A DNA stretch of 64,000 nucleotides from Natranaeroarchaeum aerophilus. GTDB lineage: Archaea > Halobacteriota > Halobacteria > Halobacteriales > Natronoarchaeaceae. Each line of letters opens with the position of its first letter. Within the stretch, counting starts at the first letter, position 1. Shown here in pieces: positions 34,765 to 41,730 of the stretch. The notes beneath the pieces are model-generated. The model did not search any database and was not told the origin of the DNA. It saw nothing but the letters and a program-made list of their open reading frames with translations. The stretch is from NCBI RefSeq assembly GCF_023638055.1, contig NZ_JAKRVY010000007.1, positions 144,532 through 208,531 on the forward strand. Reading direction: 5' to 3'. Made by a program: the position numbers and the translations under genes.

Positions 34765-35967
34765 TCAGTCATCCGCGAGCGAGTCCTGGCTTGCTGCGCA
34801 GTTGTTCGGTCCGAGTTCGAGCTCGAAGGCCTCCTCGTCGTCTGCGGTCTGCTGACCGAGATTGGTCGCGATGATATCCTCGTAGTTGGCCGGCCGCGGA
34901 GGCATATCCGAGAGGATCACGTCGACGAACTCGTCTTCGTCCATCCGCAGTGCAGCCATCTCGTCGACGAGCTGACCGATCGGCGCGGTGTAGGTACCGT
35001 CCGCTGCGGGCTCCGCGGCGTCGCTAAAGTGCGCGCCACCGATGAGCGTCTCGTCGGGCAACGTGAGCACGCGTTCTTGCAGGGACTCGTAGAGCTGCTT
35101 TGCCGCATCGGGTGCGCCGGCGTCGCCCTCTTCGAGATCCGGCCGCGCGACGCTCTCGACGAACAGGCCGTCACCGGTCGCGAGCAGGGAGTCATCGATC
35201 AGATACGAGGTCATCCCGGAGGTGTGACCGGGCGTGTAGACGGTCTCGATCGTGGCGTCGCCGACTGCGAACTCGTCGCCGTCCGCGGCGAGGGTCATGT
35301 CGTCGGCGTAGGTGATCCCCCGGTCGACCGCTGGCTCGGGGATGACGCCCTCGACGCCCTCGTCAGCGAGGTTTCGTACCCCGGAAATGTGGTCCGCGTG
35401 GACGTGCGTATCGATCGCATACTGTAGTTCGACGCCGAGTTCTTCGGCATCGTCGAGATACCGGTCGGTAAACTCACGAAGGGGATCGATGACGGCGGCC
35501 TCGTCGCCGTCGTAGAGGAAATAGCCCAGACAGCCACTGGAGGGGCGCTGGTACTGCAGGAGCGTCCCTGTACCGTCGTACTCGGTCACTTCGACTGCCT
35601 CGTAGACGCGTGCCCAGCCGTTCATGCCGTCTTCGAGGTGGTCGACATCGTACCCGAGCTCTTTCAGCGAGCCAGCGACGTACTCGCTTGCACCGCCTTT
35701 GGCACACAGAACGGTCAGCTCACGATCGTCGGGGATCCGACCGAGTACGTCCTCCGGGATCTCGTCGTCGAGGAAGTGGAAATACGGAACGTTGATCGAT
35801 TCGACGTTCTCGCCGTCGATCTTCCACTCCTCGTAGTCGCCCTCCATACGCGCGTCGAGTAGCGTAACCGACTCGCCTGCATCGATCTGTGCTTTTAGCT
35901 CGTTCGGGTCGATCGATTCGACGTCGACGTCAGGGGTTGGAAAGTCCATGTCGTCCATGTTGTACAC
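34765..35967 (-). CDS. Rhodanese-metallo-beta-lactamase fusion (persulfide dioxygenase-like)
   Basis: A 400-residue fusion. Residues 18-122 are a rhodanese domain with the reactive cysteine in VLCAKGGASEY (Cys88) and DARMEGDYEEWKI; residues 130-330 are a metallo-beta-lactamase fold with THVHADH (His188, His190, Asp192, His193), the TPGHTSG loop, TGDGLF and GGAHFSD. These ligands fit a mononuclear iron persulfide dioxygenase such as ETHE1/CstB. Here the rhodanese is N-terminal, whereas CstB and several bacterial fusions place it after the MBL. The start may be GTG at 35967 or ATG at 35958; the TATA-like CTTATG at 35990-35995 allows both. It heads an operon with two YeeE halves. Confidence 0.9.
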   Translation of the reverse strand: MYNMDDMDFPTPDVDVESIDPNELKAQIDAGESVTLLDARMEGDYEEWKIDGENVESINVPYFHFLDDEIPEDVLGRIPDDRELTVLCAKGGASEYVAGSLKELGYDVDHLEDGMNGWARVYEAVEVTEYDGTGTLLQYQRPSSGCLGYFLYDGDEAAVIDPLREFTDRYLDDAEELGVELQYAIDTHVHADHISGVRNLADEGVEGVIPEPAVDRGITYADDMTLAADGDEFAVGDATIETVYTPGHTSGMTSYLIDDSLLATGDGLFVESVARPDLEEGDAGAPDAAKQLYESLQERVLTLPDETLIGGAHFSDAAEPAADGTYTAPIGQLVDEMAALRMDEDEFVDVILSDMPPRPANYEDIIATNLGQQTADDEEAFELELGPNNCAASQDSLADD

Positions 35968-35989
35968 CGTAGAATATTGGGTGATCCCT

Positions 35990-36043
35990 CATAAGAGTTT
36001 GCATGGTTTTGCGTTTACCACACAATATACTAGCTCCCCAATA
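35990..36043 (-). promoter_or_regulatory. Promoter/operator region of the rhodanese-MBL operon
   Basis: On the minus strand, ATTGTGTGGTAAACGCAAAACC (about 36026-36005) is followed by ATGCAAACTC and CTTATG (TATA-like). The ATTGT block matches the TauE promoter (ATTGTATGGTCG) and lies about one helical turn further from the TATA box than in trxA. The outer part contains CACAATATACTAGCTCCCC (plus strand 36021-36039), a near copy of the tusA site. Confidence 0.5.
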
Positions 36044-36141
36044 TTTCCAGATGCGGCCAAGTCGGTGATAGACTGGAAGAGAAGTAGTAATTCGCGTGGC
36101 TTCGTATGGCGGCTTTTCAATACCACTACAATAATCGGTGG

Positions 36142-36182
36142 CTTTATATCTCTCTACCCAATATTGTGTATTAGCTCCAATA
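36142..36182 (+). promoter_or_regulatory. tusA promoter with operator-like site over the start of transcription
   Basis: CTTTATATC (36142-36150) is a clear TATA-like box; CCCAATATTGTGTATTAGCTCC (two overlapping parts from 36157 to 36178) lies between it and the tusA start at 36198, where a bound protein would block transcription. The text TAGCTCC with flanking CAATAT is repeated in inverted arrangement in the rhodanese promoter at 36021-36043. Confidence 0.5.
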
Positions 36183-36197
36183 CAGAGCAGATTAACA

Positions 36198-36443
36198 ATG
36201 AGTTCGCAATACGATATTACCGAAACCCTGGATGTAAAAGGACAGTCCTGCCCGATGCCCGTCGTCAAGACCAAACAGGCTGCAGACGAACTGGCCGAGG
36301 GGGAAATTCTCGAAGTGGTCGCCACGGATTCGGGCAGCATGAGCGACATCGATGGGTGGGCCGACGGAACGTCGGGCGTCGAACTCCTCGAGCAGGTCGA
36401 GGGCGACGACGTCTACAAACACTACGTTCAGAAGACGGCATGA
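36198..36443 (+). CDS. tusA: TusA-family sulfurtransferase
   Basis: Starting MSSQYDITETLDVKGQSCPMP (ATG 36198), 81 residues, with the TusA motif C-P-x-P at Cys18. The cysteine carries a persulfide that is handed between sulfur proteins. Start fits the TATA box 48 bases upstream; the longer open frame from 36138 is a promoter read-through. The stop overlaps the start of the DsrE-like gene (ATGA), and TusA-DsrE pairs hand sulfur on to each other in many organisms. Confidence 0.93.
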   Translation: MSSQYDITETLDVKGQSCPMPVVKTKQAADELAEGEILEVVATDSGSMSDIDGWADGTSGVELLEQVEGDDVYKHYVQKTA

Positions 36444-37024
36444 GCACCGACAGCTCTACGCCCACGGATGAGGAGGCGACACCTGATCCCGCCGAGGTAG
36501 CGGCCCTCCGCGAGCGCGTCGACGAGCTAGAACAGTCGCTCGCGGAGCTTGATGACGGCGATGATCAGAAGCAGATGACGATCATCGCCACGAAGGGTAC
36601 GCTGGACATGGCATATCCGCCGCTGATTCTGGCGAGTACGGCCGCCGCCTTCGGCTGGGATGTGGTCGTCTTCCACACGTTCTGGGGGCTGGAGATCCTC
36701 CACGAGGACAACGCCGAGGAGCTCAAACTGAGCGCCGTCGGCAACCCGAACATGCCGATGCCCAACGCCATTGCAGCGCTGCCCGGCATGGACGCGTTGG
36801 CGACGCGCATGATGCGAAACAAGATCGACGACAACGGCACCGCGACCATCGGCGAGCTGATCGAGCTCTCTCTCGACCAGGGCGTCGACCTGCAGGCCTG
36901 CCAGATGACGATCGAGCTGATGGACTACGACGAGGACGACTTTTTCGACGGCGTGACCACGGGTGTCGGCGCAGCGACTGCGCTCAACCACATGGCCGAC
37001 GCCGACGTGCAGCTGCTGATCTAA
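36440..37024 (+). CDS. DsrE/DsrF-like sulfur carrier
   Basis: A 194-residue protein starting MSTDSSTPTDEEAT, ATG overlapping the tusA stop. An acidic coiled-coil lead (AALRERVDELEQSLAEL) is followed by the DsrE-like domain from about 47 (MTIIATKGTLDMAYPPLILA ... FWGLEIL ... LDQGVDLQACQMTIELM), the last carrying the conserved reactive cysteine. It probably accepts sulfane sulfur from TusA. The open frame to 35948 would run across the rhodanese promoter and is a shadow. Confidence 0.9.
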   Translation: MSTDSSTPTDEEATPDPAEVAALRERVDELEQSLAELDDGDDQKQMTIIATKGTLDMAYPPLILASTAAAFGWDVVVFHTFWGLEILHEDNAEELKLSAVGNPNMPMPNAIAALPGMDALATRMMRNKIDDNGTATIGELIELSLDQGVDLQACQMTIELMDYDEDDFFDGVTTGVGAATALNHMADADVQLLI

Positions 37025-37026
37025 CA

Positions 37027-37257
37027 ATGCGTGAGAAGGAACCAAGCCTCCGCGTCGTCGAAGCCGTCGCCGAAGCAGAGGAGAGCGATCCGGGGGATCT
37101 TTCTACCCCGCTTGCCAGTGTGATCGATCCCGACGCGCTGGATCGGTTGTTCGAGACAGCTGGTTACGAAGGCATGAGTCCCTGTTGCTCGGTATCGTTC
37201 ACCTACTACGGGTATGACGTGAACGTCAACGCGAACGGACGAATCACTGTTCAGTAA
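37027..37257 (+). CDS. Stand-alone HalOD1 output-domain protein with Cys-Cys
   Basis: A 76-residue protein matching the haloarchaeal output domain HalOD1: SLRVVEAVAEAEESDPGDLSTPLASVIDPDALDRLFE (in part), then SVSFTYYGYDVNVNANGRITV. HalOD1 is usually fused behind sensor or response-regulator domains; here it is alone, two bases after dsrE and part of the tusA operon. GMSPCCSVSF contains vicinal cysteines just before the core strand, unusual for this domain and suggestive of redox or sulfur sensing, which is only inference. Confidence 0.75.
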   Translation: MREKEPSLRVVEAVAEAEESDPGDLSTPLASVIDPDALDRLFETAGYEGMSPCCSVSFTYYGYDVNVNANGRITVQ

Positions 37258-37260
37258 CCG

Positions 37261-37707
37261 TTACTCCGCGTGGCGCACGATGTGAATATCGTATCGTGGA
37301 TCTTCCGAGAGCGGATTCCCCACACTGGTCAACGGCGTCGAGACGCGGCCCGCGTTCTCGCTGCCGATGAAGATGATCGACACCTGTAGCTCGGCCGCGA
37401 CCTGTCGGATCGTCCGCGTGATGTCGGTCGTGATCGTCGCGCGATAGTCAGTCTCTTCAGTTTCCTCACAGCGGAAGGTCGCCTCGGGTGCCACGTCCTC
37501 CTGTTGATGCCGTAGCCGCGTACAGATCATCTTCGCGTCAAACGCCTCGTCAGGAGCGAGCCAGCCGCGGTCGCGCGCGAACTCGACATCGGGTGGGACC
37601 ACGGCGAGGGCGACGACCTCCTCCCCGGTGAACTCGCCGAACTCCCGGGCACGGTCCAGCGCCGCCGTGGAGAGATCGGAGCCGTCGAACGGAACCAGCA
37701 GTGTCAT
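37261..37707 (-). CDS. Universal stress protein
   Basis: A 148-residue protein, MTLLVPFDGSDLSTAALDRA, with UspA-like strands (EEVVALAVVP, VSIIFIGSENAGRVST). The nucleotide loop is changed (IGSENAGRVSTPLTSVGNPL), so ATP binding is uncertain. It ends convergently three bases from the HalOD1 gene stop. Upstream lie three tandem 22-base repeats that may be its operator array. Confidence 0.8.
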   Translation of the reverse strand: MTLLVPFDGSDLSTAALDRAREFGEFTGEEVVALAVVPPDVEFARDRGWLAPDEAFDAKMICTRLRHQQEDVAPEATFRCEETEETDYRATITTDITRTIRQVAAELQVSIIFIGSENAGRVSTPLTSVGNPLSEDPRYDIHIVRHAE

Positions 37708-37756
37708 ACCGGCATCTCAGTCCCTCGGCAGTTAACGATTGCGCCGCGGCTCCGTT

Positions 37757-37822
37757 ACTTCGAGAGTTGTAGTTTAACACTTCGAATGTTGTAGTATAAC
37801 ACTTCGAGTATTGTAGTTAGCG
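37757..37822. repeat. Three tandem 22-base repeats upstream of the UspA gene
   Basis: Units at 37757-37778, 37779-37800 and 37801-37822 each begin ACTTCGA, hold TTGTAGT in the second half and the first two end TAAC. Identity is high between adjacent units. The third overlaps the stop codon (TAA, 37817-37819) of the Bax1 gene. 22 bases is two helical turns, so bound proteins would lie on one DNA face. The repeats are 50-110 bases before the UspA start at 37707. Confidence 0.75.
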
Positions 37823-39319
37823 TTCACGCACCGTCCCGCCGCTCAGCCCGTCCCACACGACCCGGTAGCCCAGCTCTGCGAGGACCGTGCTGGCGTCGTC
37901 GATCCCCGTCTCGCCGATCCGTGTTTCGGCGGTAGCAAACTCCATGCCGTCCTCGATTCGATCTGCCAGCTCGGCGAGCACGTCCGGCCGGACCAGCGTG
38001 CGACCGATCAGCTCGTGCTCGGGGAACTCCCTGTCTTCAATTGCGCTCTCGCTCACGCCGTGCTGTTCGGCGAGGTCGGCCAGCGTCAGGACGTCCGCTT
38101 CGGGCTCGAGTTCATCGGGGAGGTCGGCCGCGCTATCCGTTTCCAGATCGGCCTCGTACCGGCGCAGGGCGTCACGCACGTCCTTGATCCGGACGGTGCC
38201 CGAATACTGGATCGCCCGATGATCCCGGGCCTCGATCGCTTCGCCAGCACCGAGACTCTCGTCGACGGCAACGAGCAGTTCGACATCCTCGACGGTATCG
38301 AGCTTCGAGAGCTTCGTTTCGACGTACTCGGGCGTCCAGAAGCCCATAATCTCGAAAAAGACGCGGAAGTCAGCAAAGCGGTAGTCGAACGCGAAATCGG
38401 GGATCATCACGCTCGCTCCGGCCGCGAGGGGTTCGGGCTCGCGGACGAGCTCCCAGTCGAGATCCAGCGCCGCAAAGCGGGCGGCGAAATCGGCCTCGAC
38501 GCCGCTGTCGTAGCGGTCCTCGACGAGCGGTTCGACGCCTGGCACGCGAATTGGATCCTCAGCCGAGAGACGGAGTTCGCGTTCGGTGCCGCGGTCGTCG
38601 ATTCGCGCGGAGAGTGTCCAGTCGTCCGTTTTGGCAACGCTCCGAAGCAGGCGGGCAAACTGGGTGCCGTACCGCCGGGTGGCACGGAACAGTCCGGTCG
38701 GTCCAGTGACTACCAGTTCGCGGCCCGCCGGCGTTTTCTCTACCTCATAGAGCAGTCCGAGCCGTTTCACCGCCGAGACCAGTCCCTTCGGATCTACCGA
38801 GCGCACCCTGATTTCCGTGGCGTCGAACAGCGCAGTCTGGGCCAGCGAGAGGTTGTACTGTGCGATCAGCGCTTCGGGACTCCAGCGGCTGTCGAACGAT
38901 GTGAGTATCTGTCGATCGTCGAGATCAGCAAAGAGCGAGGTCTCGATGGCGTCGGACGATACCGCGAGTCCCGACGCCGCCCGATCGATCGCCGCCTCAC
39001 GGTCGGCGACAGTAACAACCCCCACTGATTCTGCGGCCTCGAATGCGGATCGGCGCGCTCGCTCGGGATCAACCGGGGCACGCGTCTCGAACGCCGCGTC
39101 GTGTTCCAGCAGTCTGGCAAATCCTCGGAGGAGTTTGAAATCCTCGGCCTCGCGTTCGAGGTCGGTCAGCGCGTCCTCGAGGTCGCCTGCAGTATGATCG
39201 ACGTGGCCCTGATAGGTCCCGATGGCTTTCGCAGCCAGCGGGCGGTGCTCCCGCCCGGCGAACTGTGGGTGATAGCCCCCGCCAGCACGCGAGACGCGGA
39301 GCAGGTCCTTCGTCAGCAC
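37817..39319 (-). CDS. bax1: Bax1-like nuclease (DUF790 family)
   Basis: A 500-residue protein matching the archaeal Bax1/DUF790 family: MLTKDLLRVSRAGGGYHPQF at the start, an N-terminal domain of unknown fold, and a nuclease-like core (SVMIPDFAFDYR then FRVFFEIMGFWTPEYVETKLSKL) with the D...E-x-K pattern of restriction-like nucleases. Bax1 binds XPB helicase and the pair opens and cuts DNA bubbles. XPB is usually the neighbouring gene; here it is 2.4 kb away behind a hydrolase and a tnpB element. Confidence 0.9.
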   Translation of the reverse strand: MLTKDLLRVSRAGGGYHPQFAGREHRPLAAKAIGTYQGHVDHTAGDLEDALTDLEREAEDFKLLRGFARLLEHDAAFETRAPVDPERARRSAFEAAESVGVVTVADREAAIDRAASGLAVSSDAIETSLFADLDDRQILTSFDSRWSPEALIAQYNLSLAQTALFDATEIRVRSVDPKGLVSAVKRLGLLYEVEKTPAGRELVVTGPTGLFRATRRYGTQFARLLRSVAKTDDWTLSARIDDRGTERELRLSAEDPIRVPGVEPLVEDRYDSGVEADFAARFAALDLDWELVREPEPLAAGASVMIPDFAFDYRFADFRVFFEIMGFWTPEYVETKLSKLDTVEDVELLVAVDESLGAGEAIEARDHRAIQYSGTVRIKDVRDALRRYEADLETDSAADLPDELEPEADVLTLADLAEQHGVSESAIEDREFPEHELIGRTLVRPDVLAELADRIEDGMEFATAETRIGETGIDDASTVLAELGYRVVWDGLSGGTVRER

Positions 39320-39372
39320 GTGAGGAGCTACGGCTGGACGTAATAAAATCCGTTCGGGACGCTTGCACTGAT

Positions 39373-40251
39373 CTACCTCTCACCGTCGAGGAAGGAAAGT
39401 ACCGCTTCGTTGAACGCCTCGGTCTGCTCGCGCTGGGGCCAGTGCCCACAGTCCGGTCGGACGTCGAGCGTCGCGTCCGGGATCCGATCCGCTGTTCGTC
39501 GCGACCACTCGACCGGAAAGAGCGGGTCTTCGGCACCGTGGACGAGCAGCGTCGGGACGCCGAGGTCGCCGAGACGGTCCGAGAAGTCGGTCCGGTAGCC
39601 GCTTCGATCCACCTCGTGACGCCGCCAGCGGCGAAACGCCAGCCCGGCATCCGGCCGTTGTAGCAGTCGGTAGAACTCGTCGACGACCGACCGGGAGAGC
39701 GTACTGACATCGTTCACGATGCCGCCGAGTGCGCGCTTTGCAAGTCGTCGGTTCCGGCTGAGCAGGGAGATCGACAGCTCGTTCAGCTGTGGAAGCCGCG
39801 AAAGAATGTACGTCAGGTAGCCGTGGGGGAGCCCCCGGCCGAGACCGTGGCTGTCGACCAGCACGAGTTTTTGCACGCGGGACTGGTTGTACAGCGCGTA
39901 CTGGAGCGCGATCCCACCGCCCATCGAGACGCCGACGAGCGTGACCGGCGAGATGTTTAGCGCGTCGAGAAAGTCGCCGAGGACGTCGGTATGGTACGCG
40001 GTCGTGTAGTCGGCAGCCTCCGGGCGGCTGCTGCTTCCGTATCCCGGCAGATCGAGTGCGATAACGCGGCGCTCGTGGGCAAACGGTGCGATCGAGCCGC
40101 CCCACGAGAGCGTCGCCGCGTCGACGATGCCGCCGTGGAGGAACACGACAGGTGTCGACCCGCTGCCCGCCGTAATGTAGTGGAGGTGTCGACCGTCCAC
40201 GTCGATCCACATGTCGAGCGGTTCGAGCGTGTCCGTGTGCTCGGTTGCCAT
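39373..40251 (-). CDS. Alpha/beta hydrolase
   Basis: A 292-residue enzyme with PVVFLHGGIVDAA (oxyanion region), the nucleophile elbow VGVSMGG, VHGAEDPLFP (Asp) and DCGHWPQREQ (His), i.e. a full Ser-Asp-His triad. A lid of about 60 residues (LPHGYLTYILSRLPQ...) follows the elbow. Substrate unknown. Start chosen at MATEHTDTLEPLD (40251). It lies 53 bases from bax1, same strand, and directly beyond it begins the left end of the tnpB element. Confidence 0.88.
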   Translation of the reverse strand: MATEHTDTLEPLDMWIDVDGRHLHYITAGSGSTPVVFLHGGIVDAATLSWGGSIAPFAHERRVIALDLPGYGSSSRPEAADYTTAYHTDVLGDFLDALNISPVTLVGVSMGGGIALQYALYNQSRVQKLVLVDSHGLGRGLPHGYLTYILSRLPQLNELSISLLSRNRRLAKRALGGIVNDVSTLSRSVVDEFYRLLQRPDAGLAFRRWRRHEVDRSGYRTDFSDRLGDLGVPTLLVHGAEDPLFPVEWSRRTADRIPDATLDVRPDCGHWPQREQTEAFNEAVLSFLDGER

Positions 40252-40445
40252 CGTGTGATATATCCACACGCTGTGGGAAATAGCTAACAGCGAGCTAGCT
40301 CATAATGACCGTAAGGTGGAAACCCGCGTCTTTAGGCGCGGGAGGAAGCCGACCACTCGGACACACACCGCGTTCGATAGCAGGTCGACTCCCCCCACGC
40401 CAATCCGAACTATTATAAATTCCAAGTGCTACATATGAAGTGAAG

Positions 40446-41684
40446 ATGGTGGAAGGCTCAGGCACTCGCACCGTTCCCGTCAAACTCGATGTGGACAAGA
40501 GTGCCGCTGACCTCCTCCACCAGACCATCGACCACTTCCTCGACGCCGCCAACCATGTTGTAGACGTAGCGTGGGAATCCGACTGGAAAATCACCAGCAA
40601 ACAGAAACTCCACGACCTCACCTACTACGACGTTCGAGACGACTCGCCACTCCCGGCCAATCTCGTGCAAGCCGCGCGAAACCGTGGGGCAGAAGCTGTC
40701 AAAGGCGTCGTAGAACGCTGGAAGGAAGGCAAAAAAGCCTCGAAACCCGAGTTCACGTCACGGTTCGCTAGCTACGACGCCCGAACCGTCACTGTCAACG
40801 ACGACCACGCCACACTCGCCACCATCGACGGGCGAGTCACTGCGGAGTTCGTCCTTCCCGACGACCAGCGAGATACGCCTCACTCGGAGTACCTGTTCAA
40901 CGACGAGTACGATGTGAAGGGAGCCACGCTTCACTACGACGAGGTTGAGGACTGTTTCTATCTTCACGTGCGGACAAAGCCCGCTGTGGAGAACGATGAT
41001 GCCGACACAGGCGATGCCAAGCACGTCTCCGTCCTTGGTGTTGACCTCGGCATCACAAACATCGCAACCACCTCAACCGGACGATTCTGGGGCGGCGGCG
41101 AACTCAACCACTGGCACCGCGAGTACGAGAAGCGTCGGGGGTCGCTCCAGCAGACTGGGACTCGATGGGCACACGAGAACGTCCAGCGAGTCGGTCGGAA
41201 GGAAACTGGGCGGTTTGAGCAGATGCTTCACACGATCTCGAACGAACTCGTAGACGAAGCTCTGGAGAACGACTGTACGCATATCGTGTTCGAGCAACTC
41301 AACGGAATCCGCGAACGCTTGCCGCACGCGAAGGCGGTTCACAAGTGGGCGTTCCACCGCTTGTACGAGTACGTCACGTACAAGGCCGAGTCTGACGGGC
41401 TTGTCGTGAAGCAGATTAATCCTGCGTACACGAGCCAACGTTGCTCGAAGTGTGGGTTCACTCACGAGGATAATCGCCCGCACAATAACGGTCAGGACGA
41501 GTTCGAGTGTCTGAAGTGCGGGTACGATATTCACGCGGATTACAACGCGGCGAAGAATATCGGCTTGAAGTATCTCCGCGACCAGCAAAAGTCTGGGCGT
41601 GGAGGCGCACCCGTAGGCGTGCGCTTGAACAGCGGGATGATGAACGTAAACGGTGAGTATTCGCCTACTGTGTTACACAGTTAG
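40446..41684 (+). CDS. tnpB: TnpB (IS605 OrfB) RNA-guided nuclease
   Basis: A 412-residue TnpB with all three RuvC acids visible: Asp200 in LGVDLGITN, Glu283 in VFEQLNGI, Asp365 in HADYNAAKN, and the zinc ribbon CSKCG (333-336) with CLKCG (355-358). The N-terminal part is the WED/REC-like region. The start ATG 40446 is 26-35 bases after TATTATAAAT, so it has its own promoter. TnpB enzymes are guided by RNA made from the right end of the element to cut at target sites. With intact catalytic acids it may be active. Confidence 0.93.
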   Translation: MVEGSGTRTVPVKLDVDKSAADLLHQTIDHFLDAANHVVDVAWESDWKITSKQKLHDLTYYDVRDDSPLPANLVQAARNRGAEAVKGVVERWKEGKKASKPEFTSRFASYDARTVTVNDDHATLATIDGRVTAEFVLPDDQRDTPHSEYLFNDEYDVKGATLHYDEVEDCFYLHVRTKPAVENDDADTGDAKHVSVLGVDLGITNIATTSTGRFWGGGELNHWHREYEKRRGSLQQTGTRWAHENVQRVGRKETGRFEQMLHTISNELVDEALENDCTHIVFEQLNGIRERLPHAKAVHKWAFHRLYEYVTYKAESDGLVVKQINPAYTSQRCSKCGFTHEDNRPHNNGQDEFECLKCGYDIHADYNAAKNIGLKYLRDQQKSGRGGAPVGVRLNSGMMNVNGEYSPTVLHS

Positions 41685-41730
41685 AACGGGAGTCCACGCT
41701 GAATGCCACGCCCTTCAGGGCGTGGTAGCT
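41560..41730 (+). ncRNA. Candidate omega (right-end) guide RNA of the tnpB element
   Basis: In TnpB elements the guide RNA overlaps the 3' end of tnpB and the right end, and haloarchaeal tnpB genes are known to give sense overlapping transcripts. The perfect 8-base-pair hairpin at 41706-41725 sits where the scaffold would end. Placement is by analogy; no conserved sequence was aligned. Confidence 0.35.

Larger units (their letters stand above)
40300..41730 (+). mobile_element. tnpB-only IS200/IS605-type element
   Basis: The element holds a complete tnpB and no tnpA. Imperfect hairpins mark both ends: CCCGCG...CGCGGG at 40323-40342 (6-base stem, 8-base loop) on the left, and a perfect CCACGCCC-TTCA-GGGCGTGG at 41706-41725 on the right. 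Subterminal hairpins are the hallmark of this family. Exact borders are not fixed; the right end lies within about five bases of the xpb stop codon (41730-41732). Confidence 0.8.

Noticed and set aside
37757..37822. 22-base tandem repeats as a CRISPR array
   Set aside because: The units abut without unique spacers and there are no cas genes; the spacing fits an operator array.
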